In this document: positions 45,137 to 53,835 of the stretch, piece by piece
Position numbering within the stretch: position 1 is the stretch's first letter
Layout of the letters: each line of letters opens with the position of its first letter
From: Marinirhabdus gelatinilytica
Lineage (GTDB): Bacteria > Bacteroidota > Bacteroidia > Flavobacteriales > Flavobacteriaceae
Length of the DNA stretch: 64,000 bases
Direction: 5' to 3'
Assembly (NCBI RefSeq): GCF_003353425.1
Contig: NZ_QRAO01000008.1
Coordinates: 1 to 64,000 of the forward strand
Notes under the pieces: generated by a model
Databases searched by the model: none
Seen by the model: the letters and a program-made list of their open reading frames with translations, nothing else
Told to the model about the DNA's origin: nothing
Program-made: the position numbers and the translations under genes

Positions 45137-47098
45137 ATGAGACCCCTTTTATGTATGTTGGCCGTAGTATTCTCGTGCCAAGTATTTTCCCAAGAACGAC
45201 AAACAGCCACCTTTGGCGAGCCCAGCAGTATAGAACTTAACATGAAATCCTACCCCAAGGATCCCGAAGCCGCAGGTGTGGTACTATTTGAAACTGGCCG
45301 AAACAGCGTACAGCTGGTTAACGATAGGATAAGGCTCATAAAAGAGGTGTTTGTAAAAATGAAGGTGCTGGATGCTAAGAATTTTGATCATGCAACCGTA
45401 ACGATACCCTATTACGTAGGTGGAAAATTTGATGAAAAAGTACAGGACATAAAAGCCATTACCCATAATGGCACCATGAAAACATACCTAAAGCCAAGTA
45501 ACATATTCACGGAGGATCCCACCCAAAACTGGGCCTTAAAAAAATTTACCTTTCCCAATGTACAGGATGGAAGCGTACTGGAGTACAGCTACACCATAGA
45601 GTCGCCGTATTTTTCACATCTGGGTGGTTGGGATTTCCAGAGTACCATCCCTAAAATGTATACCGAGTTTGAGTCTGAGATACCTGGTAATTATGTGTAC
45701 CGAAGAAGTCTTTTGGGTAGTGAACCGCTGTATATTAACAAAATTTCTGTAAAAAAGAATTGTTTCTGGCTACCTGGTATCGCACAAAATGCCGATTGCG
45801 AATGGGGCCAATATGCAATGAAGGATGTGCCCGCCTTTAAAACGGAAAAGTACATGCTCTCTGAAAAAAATTACATGGCACGTATAAAATATGAACTGAA
45901 GGAATACACAGATGTAAGGGGCAATAAAACTGAAATCACCCGAGAATGGAAAGATGTTGACAAAGAGTTTAGGACCGATAGGGATCTGGGACGGCAGCTT
46001 GGCTACAAAAACTTTTTTGAGAACAACCTGCCTCCCAACATACTTGCCATAAAAGACCCAATGGAAAAAGGGAAAGCTATTTATTATTTTATACAGGACC
46101 ATTTTAACTATAATGGCAAACAACGCATCCTTACGGACATTCGCGTAAAAGAGGCGTTTGAAGAAAAGGTGGGAAACAGCAGCGAGATAAACCTTTCGCT
46201 AATAAACGCATTGGAAGCTGCTGGACTGGATGCTTTTATTGTTTTAATATCTACAAGGGATCGGGCATTGCCAACAAAAGGCTACCCCGTACTTACCGAT
46301 TTTAACTATGCACTTGCCCTGTTAAAAATTGGCGACACCAATTATTTGTTGGATGCCACAAGCAAGTTTACACCCTTTGCAGTACTCCCCTATCCTGCAC
46401 TCAACAAAATAGGGCGTGTTTTGGACAACAAGAACGGAAGCTATTGGATAGACATACTACCCAAGAAGAAAAACGTTACCTATATAAACGCACAACTTAG
46501 TTTTACTGAAAACAACGAAGTCACAGGTAAGGTAAGCGAAACCTACGTAGGATATCCAGCTATGGAAGAGCGCAAGCAAATTGTAAAATTGGGCAAGGAA
46601 GACCACAAAAAGGAAAAGGAAAAACTTACGTTCGACACAACTATCAACGATTTTAATATAGAAAACCTAAACAATGTAGCCGAAAACTTAAAGGAAACCT
46701 ACACCTTGGAGATTACTCCAGAGACCACAGGAGACAAACTATATCTTTCCCCTTTTTTCTTAAGGACTTTTTATGATGAAAACCCCTTTAAATTGAACGA
46801 GCGCAACTATCCGGTAGAATTTGGGTTCCCTTATTCCGAAACTTTTTTGATGAGCCTGGATTTAAACAACCAGTACACCATAACTGAAATACCTCAAAAT
46901 ACCATTGTTAAACTTCCCAATGGTGCTGGCGAGTGTTCAGTCGTGTATGGTGCCACTGGAGGGAAGTTGTCCATCAGGTTCAGTTTAAAGGTGAACGAGT
47001 ATTACTTTACCCCTGAAAAATACCAAAGTCTGAAGGAATTTTTTGATGCCGTAGTTACCAAACAGAACAAAGAGGTTGTGGTACTGGAGAAAATCTAA
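45137..47098 (+). CDS. DUF3857 / transglutaminase-like exported protein
   Basis: 653 residues. Signal peptide (MRPLLCMLAVVFSCQVFSQ), DUF3857 region (about 60-230; YTIESPYFSHLGGWDFQ is typical), then a transglutaminase-like segment (about 320-410; GKAIYYFIQDHFNYNG ... LLDATSKFTPF), and a C-terminal DUF3858-type beta domain. The classical catalytic Cys is not evident: the position around VGNSSEINLSLINAL has Ser instead of Cys, so enzymatic activity is doubtful. Probably periplasmic. Conserved in Bacteroidota without known function. Confidence 0.82.
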   Translation: MRPLLCMLAVVFSCQVFSQERQTATFGEPSSIELNMKSYPKDPEAAGVVLFETGRNSVQLVNDRIRLIKEVFVKMKVLDAKNFDHATVTIPYYVGGKFDEKVQDIKAITHNGTMKTYLKPSNIFTEDPTQNWALKKFTFPNVQDGSVLEYSYTIESPYFSHLGGWDFQSTIPKMYTEFESEIPGNYVYRRSLLGSEPLYINKISVKKNCFWLPGIAQNADCEWGQYAMKDVPAFKTEKYMLSEKNYMARIKYELKEYTDVRGNKTEITREWKDVDKEFRTDRDLGRQLGYKNFFENNLPPNILAIKDPMEKGKAIYYFIQDHFNYNGKQRILTDIRVKEAFEEKVGNSSEINLSLINALEAAGLDAFIVLISTRDRALPTKGYPVLTDFNYALALLKIGDTNYLLDATSKFTPFAVLPYPALNKIGRVLDNKNGSYWIDILPKKKNVTYINAQLSFTENNEVTGKVSETYVGYPAMEERKQIVKLGKEDHKKEKEKLTFDTTINDFNIENLNNVAENLKETYTLEITPETTGDKLYLSPFFLRTFYDENPFKLNERNYPVEFGFPYSETFLMSLDLNNQYTITEIPQNTIVKLPNGAGECSVVYGATGGKLSIRFSLKVNEYYFTPEKYQSLKEFFDAVVTKQNKEVVVLEKI

Positions 47099-47112
47099 CA
47101 ACCTAAAATTTG

Positions 47113-47143
47113 TTGACAACTCAAACTTTAGTGATGATATTTG
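47113..47143 (+). promoter_or_regulatory. Promoter of the hybrid sensor kinase gene
   Basis: TTG at 47113-47115, 20-base spacer, GATATTTG at 47136-47143. A TTG codon at 47141 lies inside the -7 box and so cannot be the start; this supports the TTG at 47228. Confidence 0.55.
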
Positions 47144-47227
47144 GGTAAAAACCAGCGTTTTTACTGTTTAAATTTAATAAAGAAGGTAATTTCTTCTATA
47201 TTTATAATTCAACTAACAAATTTTCTT

Positions 47228-49441
47228 TTGAATAAAATAGTACCTGTTTTAATCTTCAGTTTATATTTTGGCCTCTATGGTTTAGCCCAAAACCCAGATA
47301 CTCAAAAAATAGTAACAGATTCCGTAGCAAAGACTGCAACGCAAAAGGAAATCGATACCCTTTATAAATTCGTTGAACAGCAATATTTTCAAAAAAACTA
47401 TGACGAAGCAATAGAGAAAGGGAAATTCGCTATTTCACTTGCTGAAAAAGAAGGGTATGTTGAAAAAATAATTGATCTATCCAGTTTAATTGGTAATTCA
47501 TTCTTAAAGAGCCAGGATACTATTGCATCCAAGAAAATTTTTTCGGAAAATATTGATAGGGCCTTAAAAAACAACGACCCCAAGAGTATTGTAAACGCAC
47601 AAATAGATCTAGCAAATTTATATGCACTTCAGGACCAGTCACAAGAAGCCATTCAACTTTACGAGGAAGCAATAACATCTGCGCTAAAATCTGCAGATAC
47701 TATTTCTCTTTTCATTCTGCACAATAACATATCAGATTTGAGCATCAATGAAGAAAATGTAGCATTGGCCTCCTATCATGTACCAAAAACGGTAGAATAT
47801 GCCGAGTATGCCAATAGTCCATATTTCTCCGTAGCAGCAAAATCCCTGCAAGGCAGGTTGAGTTTCATTAAGGGTGATGCCAAGAGTGCTATAAGGATTT
47901 TAGAAGCCTGTGCAGTTGAAGCTAAAGAAATAAATTTTGATGAAATCCTGATTCAAATCTATGAGTACCTGTCAAAATCCTACGTACTGGATGGCGACTA
48001 TAGGGCAGCCTACAATGCCAATTCAGAACTACAGGTCTATTTGAGCAAACAATACGAAACAGATAAAATACAGGCTATTGAGACGGCTACCGCCAGGTTC
48101 AAGTTAGAACAATACGAGCTCGAATTGAAAGAACAGGCACTACAGGCCGAGATAGATAAGCAGGAAACAAAGAGACAAACCCAGTTATTCTGGGTTAAAA
48201 TAGCTTCTGGAATACTGTTTATCTTCTTTCTCTTTTTATTGTATACATATCTAAGAAGACGAAAATTACTTAAAAACCTAAAGCAAAAAAACAAGCAATA
48301 CCTAGAAGAAAAAGAGAAAACCGAGGAGCTGAGCAAAGCAAAAAGCCGACTGTTCTCCAATATGACCCATGAGCTACGTACTCCTATGTATGGGATAATA
48401 GGCATAAGCAATATGCTGCTGAAAAATTCAAGATTTGATACCGAAAAAGAGCAGATAAACACCTTAAAATTCTCGGCAGACTATCTGCTTTCCCTCATTA
48501 ACAATGCCTTATATTTCAATAAAATTGATGCCGAAAAAAATGAAGAGCTTAAAGAAAACGTATTCAATATTAGAAAAATAGTAGCAAGCGTTGTTGACTC
48601 TATCAAGTTCTTGAACAATGGTCACCCAAACGAATTTATCATAGAAATTGATGAAGATATACCTGAAAAGCTTAAGGGAGACGAAATAAAATTATCTCAA
48701 GTCTTAATGAATCTCTTGAGCAATGCATCAAAATTCACGGATGACGGTATCATAGTAGTAAGACTGAAAAAATTGGAGACCATAGGTGAGGATAAAATCA
48801 AGATAGGTTTTTCAATCAAGGACAACGGTATTGGAATACATCCTGAAAAACAAAAAGACATCTTTAATGATTTTGTACAAGACAATGATTTTCAACAAAA
48901 CAATATAAACGGAACAGGACTGGGGCTTCCCATAGTAAAAAAAATCTTAAAGCAACTCAAGTCTAAAATACAGCTTACCAGCGAAGTTGGCGATGGTACC
49001 GAAGTTCAATTCGATATAATATATAAGGTAGCAAAAGCTATCGATCTATCCATAGACAACAAAAGGGTTGATACTGATGCCCTAAGAGGAAAAAAGATAT
49101 TGATCGTAGACGACAATAAAATAAATAGAATGGTGACCCAAAGGGAGGTGGAGAATTATGGAGCAGAAGCTACATTGGCTCCTGGGGGAGAAGAGGCCAT
49201 AAAATTATTTAAAGAGCAGGATTTCGATTTAATTTTAATGGACATAAATATGCCCGGAATGAATGGATTTGAAACCACCGAGTATATTCGCAACATTAAT
49301 GAAACTATCCCAATATTAGCCCTCACTGCGGTTGAGCGTGAAAAGGTCCTTGAGCAAAATAGGTTTAGCTTAATGGACGATATAGTGATAAAACCCTACA
49401 AGGGCGAACAGTTTATCAATACCTTGGCAAAACACTTATAA
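47228..49441 (+). CDS. Hybrid sensor histidine kinase with periplasmic TPR domain and receiver
   Basis: 737 residues from TTG 47228, which gives a signal peptide (after Met: NKIVPVLIFSLYFGLYGLAQ). Order: periplasmic TPR-like helices (about 45-300), coiled coil, one membrane helix (LFWVKIASGILFIFFLFLLY, about 321-340), HisKA with H-box FSNMTHELRTPMYGI (His about 382), HATPase (N-box LSQVLMNLLSNASKF, DNGIGI, GTGLGLPIVKK) and a receiver with the phospho-Asp in ILMDINMPGMNGFE and Lys in IVIKPYK. No DNA-binding output domain and no response regulator next door, so it is an orphan hybrid kinase. Confidence 0.9.
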   Translation: MNKIVPVLIFSLYFGLYGLAQNPDTQKIVTDSVAKTATQKEIDTLYKFVEQQYFQKNYDEAIEKGKFAISLAEKEGYVEKIIDLSSLIGNSFLKSQDTIASKKIFSENIDRALKNNDPKSIVNAQIDLANLYALQDQSQEAIQLYEEAITSALKSADTISLFILHNNISDLSINEENVALASYHVPKTVEYAEYANSPYFSVAAKSLQGRLSFIKGDAKSAIRILEACAVEAKEINFDEILIQIYEYLSKSYVLDGDYRAAYNANSELQVYLSKQYETDKIQAIETATARFKLEQYELELKEQALQAEIDKQETKRQTQLFWVKIASGILFIFFLFLLYTYLRRRKLLKNLKQKNKQYLEEKEKTEELSKAKSRLFSNMTHELRTPMYGIIGISNMLLKNSRFDTEKEQINTLKFSADYLLSLINNALYFNKIDAEKNEELKENVFNIRKIVASVVDSIKFLNNGHPNEFIIEIDEDIPEKLKGDEIKLSQVLMNLLSNASKFTDDGIIVVRLKKLETIGEDKIKIGFSIKDNGIGIHPEKQKDIFNDFVQDNDFQQNNINGTGLGLPIVKKILKQLKSKIQLTSEVGDGTEVQFDIIYKVAKAIDLSIDNKRVDTDALRGKKILIVDDNKINRMVTQREVENYGAEATLAPGGEEAIKLFKEQDFDLILMDINMPGMNGFETTEYIRNINETIPILALTAVEREKVLEQNRFSLMDDIVIKPYKGEQFINTLAKHL

Positions 49442-49772
49442 GCCAGAATATTCTGAAGTGTTACTACTTAAAACCAATCCTATAGGTAAAAAAACATCTA
49501 GAATTGACAGCATGGTTTATAGGGTCTCTTTATACATATATCCATCCAATTTATTGGTTAGTACTTCTTTAAGGTTTATCTTATAAAGAAAACATTAGAT
49601 AATCAGGTCATACTGGATTGTTTTCTTAAAACTTAAAACAACAACTTTTATTGAAGGCTTAACCCACAGGTGTTTTTTAAAACCCGCAGAATACACAAAT
49701 ATAGTTGGCGTCAAGAGCTTATAACCTTATTATGGTTCTTTCCACTAGATTAAAACAGCATTAAATCCAAAC
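49442..49772. other. Intergenic stretch without a recognised gene
   Basis: AT-rich, no ORF, tRNA or promoter that can be supported. Only short palindromes (AGAATATTCT at about 49446) are seen. Confidence 0.6.
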
Positions 49773-49808
49773 AAAAAACCAATCTAACTAGTTAGATTGG
49801 TTTTTTTT
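49773..49808. terminator. Perfect bidirectional terminator
   Basis: AAAAAACCAATCTAACTA and its exact complement TAGTTAGATTGGTTTTTT follow one another with no unpaired base, an unbroken 34-base palindrome plus extra T. It ends the minus-strand gene at 49828 and may also stop transcripts from the sensor kinase. Confidence 0.85.
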
Positions 49809-49827
49809 CATTTTAAGATAGTTACGA

Positions 49828-50481
49828 TTAATCATCGTCATCATCACTATCTTGGGTCATCACTACCCAGCGCTGTATCGTAGCATCATACATAATACGA
49901 ATCATTCCATTTTCATTCACGTCCACATCTTCTCCACCTGGCGCGGCTATTCTATTTTCTGGTGAAGATCCAATATCTTCGTTTCTTAATTTAAGATCAT
50001 TATCTGAAGCATAAAGCCATACCGAGAATCCATCGGCTGCGGCTGGTCCACCAAATTCACCTACATCAAAACCAGTGATGGAAATATAAGCACCTGTACC
50101 GCCATTTGACATACGTATTACAGACTTACCACCATTAGTGCCCCCCGGAAAAATTATAAGCGATACATTATGTTGTTCGCCAGCTGGGAAAACAGGTATT
50201 GAGCCTACTCGCTCCTTAGACGTGTAGGATTTTATAATGTTATCTTCAATATATATGTTTGTATCTAATGTGAGCGCGATTATATTACCGTTTTCATCAA
50301 GTCCCAATACCTTAGTAGCGGTTATGGGTTCGCCAGCTAATGTTTCACCTCCTGTATTCGTAACAATTAAATTTCCTTCTATATGAAGTGTTGCATCAGG
50401 TTTTGTTGTATTGATACCAATTTGTGCATAGGTGGCTAATCCAAACATAATGGTGAGGCAAAAAAGGAGTAGTTTTTTCAT
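49828..50481 (-). CDS. Exported protein of unknown function, paralogue A
   Basis: 217 residues. Signal peptide (MKKLLLFCLTIMFGLATYAQ), then IGINTTKPDATLHIEGNLIV, the motif shared by Bacteroidota surface/fibre proteins, a short linker and a beta-rich domain containing VSLIIFPGGTNGGKSVIRM and GGPAAADGFSVWLYASDND. C-terminus RWVVMTQDSDDDDD is unusual: a run of aspartates at the very end. Tandem paralogue of 50746-51372. Function unknown. Confidence 0.75.
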   Translation of the reverse strand: MKKLLLFCLTIMFGLATYAQIGINTTKPDATLHIEGNLIVTNTGGETLAGEPITATKVLGLDENGNIIALTLDTNIYIEDNIIKSYTSKERVGSIPVFPAGEQHNVSLIIFPGGTNGGKSVIRMSNGGTGAYISITGFDVGEFGGPAAADGFSVWLYASDNDLKLRNEDIGSSPENRIAAPGGEDVDVNENGMIRIMYDATIQRWVVMTQDSDDDDD

Positions 50482-50697
50482 AGTTTATCAGTTTAACAGA
50501 ATAAATATAACGTTTAATCGATTAAACCTAAAACTATTGTAGTCTTTTTCTTGCGAAATGAATGTAAAGCGTTACGATTAGTTTCAATAGCGTTAATTTA
50601 CAAACTAGAATACGCCATCTGAATGTATGGTTTGCTTTTTTCAACTACTATCCTATTTTAACAGAGAGCGGTTTAGGGGTATATCATAAGCATAAAA

Positions 50698-50724
50698 AAA
50701 ATCCGACCCAATAGGTCGGATTTT
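50698..50724 (-). terminator. Terminator after paralogue B
   Basis: AAAATCCGACC, 5-base loop, GGTCGGATTTT; followed on the minus strand by TTTT. It sits 22 bases below the stop at 50746, so the two paralogues are separate transcription units. Confidence 0.85.
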
Positions 50725-50745
50725 CTTGTACTATAATATAGCGTT

Positions 50746-51372
50746 TTAATTTCCTGACGACATTATTACCCAACGTTGTAACGATCCATCATAGAGAAGT
50801 TGCACCATTTTATACCTTTCTATCACTACATCGTTTTCAGATAATATTCTGTTAAAAGGTAAAGATAATATGCTATTACTCTTAAGGGTTAGGTCACCAT
50901 CTACTGGGTAGAGCCATACTGTGGTGCCATCGGCTGCAGCTGGACCTCCCATAAGGAGTACATCTATTCCAGTGATTTGACTGTCACCAAACAAGTTTCT
51001 AACTCTAATAATAGATTTACCTCCGTTAGATCCTCCTGGAAAAATAATTAAGCTTATGTTATTTACTACCGGAGCCAAGAGCGTGGGTATATCCCCAATT
51101 TCTTTTTTTCTCTCTACCAGTTTTAAAACATTATTTTCTAGATAAAGGTTCTCGTCAGTGGTGATTTCAACAATGTTTCCATCATCATCAATACCCACAA
51201 TCCTAGTTGCCTCTATTGATTCGCCTTCTAAAGTTGTACCTCCTGTATCTGTAATAATCAAGTTACCATCCACGTGCAATGTTGCATCAGGTCTAGTAGT
51301 ATTGATACCCACTTGTGCATAAGCTGTATATCCTATCACTACGGTGAGGCTAAAAAGTAGTAATTTTCTCAT
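50746..51372 (-). CDS. Exported protein of unknown function, paralogue B
   Basis: 208 residues, same plan as paralogue A: signal peptide, VGINTTRPDATLHVDGNLII, SLIIFPGGSNGGKSIIRV and GGPAAADGTTVWLYPVDGD, ending LQRWVIMSSGN without the Asp tail. The upstream regions also match (ATAAATnnAACnTTTAATCG), so gene and promoter were duplicated together. Function unknown; likely surface or periplasmic. Confidence 0.75.
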   Translation of the reverse strand: MRKLLLFSLTVVIGYTAYAQVGINTTRPDATLHVDGNLIITDTGGTTLEGESIEATRIVGIDDDGNIVEITTDENLYLENNVLKLVERKKEIGDIPTLLAPVVNNISLIIFPGGSNGGKSIIRVRNLFGDSQITGIDVLLMGGPAAADGTTVWLYPVDGDLTLKSNSILSLPFNRILSENDVVIERYKMVQLLYDGSLQRWVIMSSGN

Positions 51373-51499
51373 AGTTAATTGAAATAAGACGATAAATCAA
51401 ACATTTAATCGGTTATAAAACAACTACTTATCAGTATATTCGTGTTAAATAAGTTGAAATATATTGTTTTTTCGATAAAGCGCAAATTAATTTGTTTAA

Positions 51500-52714
51500 C
51501 TACTGTGCACCTTGTATATAATCTTTCAGATAATTGTAACGATCTGTCAAGTTTCCGCTTGGAGAAGTCATTCTGGCCCGTTTTAGAATACCTTTTCCGT
51601 CACCGTTGAAAAAGGCGGGTATTACATTTTCTATAAACATCTCACCAAAGCCTTCGCTGGCATCCTTGGGCAGTTCGCAGGGAAGGTTGTCCACAGCCAT
51701 AACTGCTATGGCACCTGGAGCATCCATAGCGACTTCCTGTTCTTTAATTGGGTCGTATCCATAAAAGGGATCGGCTATAGTACTGGGGCGTATGGTACTT
51801 GCCACGGGGCCATCTATGTCGCAAGAAATATCGGCCACTAAATTTATGTTGAAGCCCTCACGCTTGGCATCCTCGCGCGTAAATAAATACGGAGCACCAT
51901 CGCCATAAAAGTGTCCTGCGATAAAGTAGTCGGTCACTTTTGCATAGGGCATAAAATTACTCTCATAGCCCGATGGGTCTTTGTAAAACGCGTACTTATC
52001 GCCTACTTTTCCGTCTTTTCTTTTGGCATATTCCATGACATCTGCCATACAGTAGACAGGCTCGGTGAAATCTGCGGTTAGATACAGGGCGTCACTTACT
52101 TCTTTTATCTTTAAATGATCCAGGATTTCTTTGGCTCCCTTGGCTACTTTACCTGTTCCGGTTAATAGAATCTTGATAGGCGGGATGGTTATTTTATCGA
52201 GTTCGGCTTTTACGGCATTTAGATCTGGCAAGGTTTCTACCTTGGGCAGGTTGAACAGTCCGTCACGAATCCCCAACGCCCTAAACCCATTGTACGCACC
52301 CACCAGTCCTGCGTAGCGGCCAAAACCTATAAGCCGTGCACCATTTTGTTTTACAATGGTCTCGTGGTCGTACAGCTCTATATTCTTTTTAAGTATAGCC
52401 TGCAGCAGCTTTCGATTGTACGGTTGCTTTTTTATGGTATGGCTGAAGAAAAAGTACTTCTTATTAGGGATCAATGCATCTACCGGTACCTCCTTAACGC
52501 CTAGCATTACATCTGCTTCTGAAATGTCCTCTAATACCTCAAATCCTGCTTTTTTATAAGCTTCGTCCGGAAAAACCCTAATATCACTGGACTCCACGAT
52601 AAAAAGGGCGTCAGGAAATTTTTCTGAAGCTTCTCTTAAGGCTGAGGGTGAAAAAACGACACGACGGTCTGGCGGGTTTTTACGTTCTTTAATAATGGCA
52701 AAGGTAATTGGCAT
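51500..52714 (-). CDS. Alanine dehydrogenase/PNT-family oxidoreductase (LYS1/saccharopine-dehydrogenase-like)
   Basis: 404 residues. N-terminal AlaDh/PNT substrate domain (ITFAIIKERKNPPDRRVVFSP, then IGFGRYAGLVGAYNGFRALG near 130-150) and a nucleotide-binding half with IKILLTGTGKVAKGAKEIL (about 180). The length and the NLVADISCDIDGPVASTIRPST segment are closer to LYS1-type saccharopine dehydrogenases than to alanine dehydrogenase or transhydrogenase subunit alpha. Substrate not certain. Cytoplasmic, single gene. Confidence 0.75.
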   Translation of the reverse strand: MPITFAIIKERKNPPDRRVVFSPSALREASEKFPDALFIVESSDIRVFPDEAYKKAGFEVLEDISEADVMLGVKEVPVDALIPNKKYFFFSHTIKKQPYNRKLLQAILKKNIELYDHETIVKQNGARLIGFGRYAGLVGAYNGFRALGIRDGLFNLPKVETLPDLNAVKAELDKITIPPIKILLTGTGKVAKGAKEILDHLKIKEVSDALYLTADFTEPVYCMADVMEYAKRKDGKVGDKYAFYKDPSGYESNFMPYAKVTDYFIAGHFYGDGAPYLFTREDAKREGFNINLVADISCDIDGPVASTIRPSTIADPFYGYDPIKEQEVAMDAPGAIAVMAVDNLPCELPKDASEGFGEMFIENVIPAFFNGDGKGILKRARMTSPSGNLTDRYNYLKDYIQGAQ

Positions 52715-52767
52715 TTGGTATGGATTTTGAAATATGTAAATGGGCTACGAAGATACTATTATTCTTG

Positions 52768-52885
52768 TATCTTTGCCACCCGCGTGAGGGATTGAATACG
52801 CTACCGCGTAGCGATGAAAGCCCGACCCGATAAAGGGGCACGCCCTCCTCGATACAATGCTGAACAATTCAGCATCCCTTGGGGA
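52768..52885 (+). ncRNA. Structured RNA-like element, copy 2, with own -7 box
   Basis: TATCTTTG at 52768-52775, then CCACCCGCGTGAGGGATTGA, a hairpin CGCTAC-CG-CGTAGCG (about 52799-52813) and GAAAGCCCGACCC (about 52817-52829). Downstream are further foldbacks: GGGGC-ACGCCC and a perfect ATGCTGAA-CAA-TTCAGCAT (52857-52875). The framework equals that at 332-404 while the stem differs. It sits about 90-200 bases before ssrA on the same strand and looks like an independent small transcript. Possibly of the Flavo-1 type (from memory). Confidence 0.5.
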
Positions 52886-52976
52886 CCTTAGATTTTTAGC
52901 AGATCTATGTATGTTCATTGAAAGCTTTTACGGAAATAACTTCAACATTTGTTGTTTGTACTTCGTAATTTAAAAC

Positions 52977-53372
52977 GGGGCCGACTGGTTTTGACAGCGG
53001 GTCTTGTGGTATGGTAAGCATGTAGAGCTTTGGATGATGGCTCTTTAATATCATTGTCAATCTTTTTTAAACGGCGAGAATAACTACGCCCTAGCAGCAT
53101 AATCTGAATTATAGTAGGATATGCCTCGGCCCGTAAGACGGGCATGCAGGAAGTCACTCGAAGGCCTTGGTTTACGGCGTTCGACAAAGTGGCTTCGTAA
53201 AAGTAAACCTATTGGGAATGGTGCCCAGACACTCCCGAGACACTCAAGTTGGGATAAGGGGTGCGTTGGTGGTTTTTGACCGGCAATCCCTCGAAAACCT
53301 GAACAGAAACTAAACATGTAGAAAGCTGTAACGCAACGCGTTTGGACGAGGGTTCGAATCCCTCCGGCTCCA
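52977..53372 (+). ncRNA. ssrA: Transfer-messenger RNA (tmRNA)
   Basis: Rescues stalled ribosomes. The 5' end GGGGCCGACTGGTTTTGACA and 3' end (T-stem GAGGG-TTCGAAT-CCCTC, then CGGCTCC plus A) form the tRNA-like domain with a 7-pair acceptor stem including one G-U. The tag frame at 53073-53102 reads GGC GAG AAT AAC TAC GCC CTA GCA GCA TAA, that is GENNYALAA-stop, the flavobacterial tag. Length 396. CCA is not encoded (CGA follows A73). The 3' end is a typical integrase target and recurs downstream. Confidence 0.96.
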
Positions 53373-53379
53373 CGATCAC
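53357..53379 (+). repeat. ssrA 3'-end repeat, copy 1 (in tmRNA)
   Basis: AATCCCTCCGGCTCCAC plus GATCAC. It covers half of the T-loop, the 3' T-stem, the 3' acceptor strand and the first bases downstream: the segment normally used as attB by tyrosine integrases. Confidence 0.8.
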
Positions 53380-53380
53380 T

Positions 53381-53435
53381 CACAACTGTGTTGTGGATGA
53401 AAACTATAAAATCTCAACAAGCTCGCTTGGTTGGG
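53381..53435 (+). terminator. Hairpins after ssrA, including its terminator
   Basis: A perfect CACAAC-TGT-GTTGTG foldback (53381-53395) is followed by a long stem of AAAATCTCAACAAGC (about 53408-53422) with GCTTGGTTGGGATTTT (about 53425-53440), one bulge and one wobble, running into TTTTTTG: an intrinsic terminator for tmRNA. Confidence 0.7.
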
Positions 53436-53513
53436 ATTTTTTGTTTTTAGACACCTGCCTTGCAAAGACAGACAGTTGTATTTACAATATTGGTAAGGTG
53501 GGACACCCCAGGC

Positions 53514-53530
53514 AATCCCTCCGGCTCCAC
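53514..53530 (+). repeat. ssrA 3'-end repeat, copy 2
   Basis: AATCCCTCCGGCTCCAC, 17 bases identical to the tmRNA end, 157 bases after copy 1; what follows (TTGACTC) differs. The interval before it has no ORF that can be supported. Confidence 0.8.
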
Positions 53531-53608
53531 TTGACTCAAAAATACGCAGGAGATTTAATTTGGCAAAAATGCCAAGCTTGCTTGAGTATTTTTGAAAAAT
53601 TAAAAGAT

Positions 53609-53640
53609 GCCCACAGCTTATAGCTGTGGGTATTTTTATT
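53609..53640 (+). terminator. Terminator-like hairpin in the second interval
   Basis: ATGCCCACAGCT-TAT-AGCTGTGGGTAT followed by TTTTTATTT. Preceded by another foldback, CAAAAATAC (53537-53545) with GTATTTTTG (53586-53594). Confidence 0.6.
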
Positions 53641-53667
53641 TCCAACAGTGTATCTTAAGGGAAAGCT

Positions 53668-53690
53668 AATCCCTCCGGCTCCACGATCAC
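53668..53690 (+). repeat. ssrA 3'-end repeat, copy 3
   Basis: AATCCCTCCGGCTCCAC plus GATCAC, all 23 bases identical to copy 1 including the six beyond the tmRNA gene, 154 bases after copy 2. Confidence 0.8.
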
Positions 53691-53693
53691 CCA

Positions 53694-53802
53694 AAAAGCC
53701 ACGCTCATGAGTGTGGTTTTGTTGTTTTATAAAATTCCCGAGTTTGCTCGAAGGGATAGAGTAAAACAGCAAACAAGGGCGCAGCCCGTGGCTTTTTATT
53801 TG
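53694..53802 (+). repeat. Nested foldback element in the third interval
   Basis: Outer arms AAAAAGCCACG (53694-53704) and CGTGGCTTTTT (53788-53798), next TTGTTGTTTTA with TAAAACAGCAA, innermost TCCCGAG-TTTG-CTCGAAGGGA, so the whole 105-base interval can fold into one long imperfect hairpin. It also contains a small terminator-like hairpin (CCACGCTCATGAGTGTGG, then TTTTGTTG). Confidence 0.55.
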
Positions 53803-53835
53803 TAGGACGGGCGCCAATAGGGATCACTATTTTGT

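Noticed and set aside
53084-53383. 99-residue minus-strand ORF over ssrA
   Set aside because: Antisense to tmRNA; the apparent protein is a translation of the RNA gene.
53342-53623. 93-residue ORF starting within ssrA and reading through the second repeat copy
   Set aside because: It starts inside the tmRNA tRNA-like domain, its sequence is translated repeat and terminator sequence, and no protein motif is seen.
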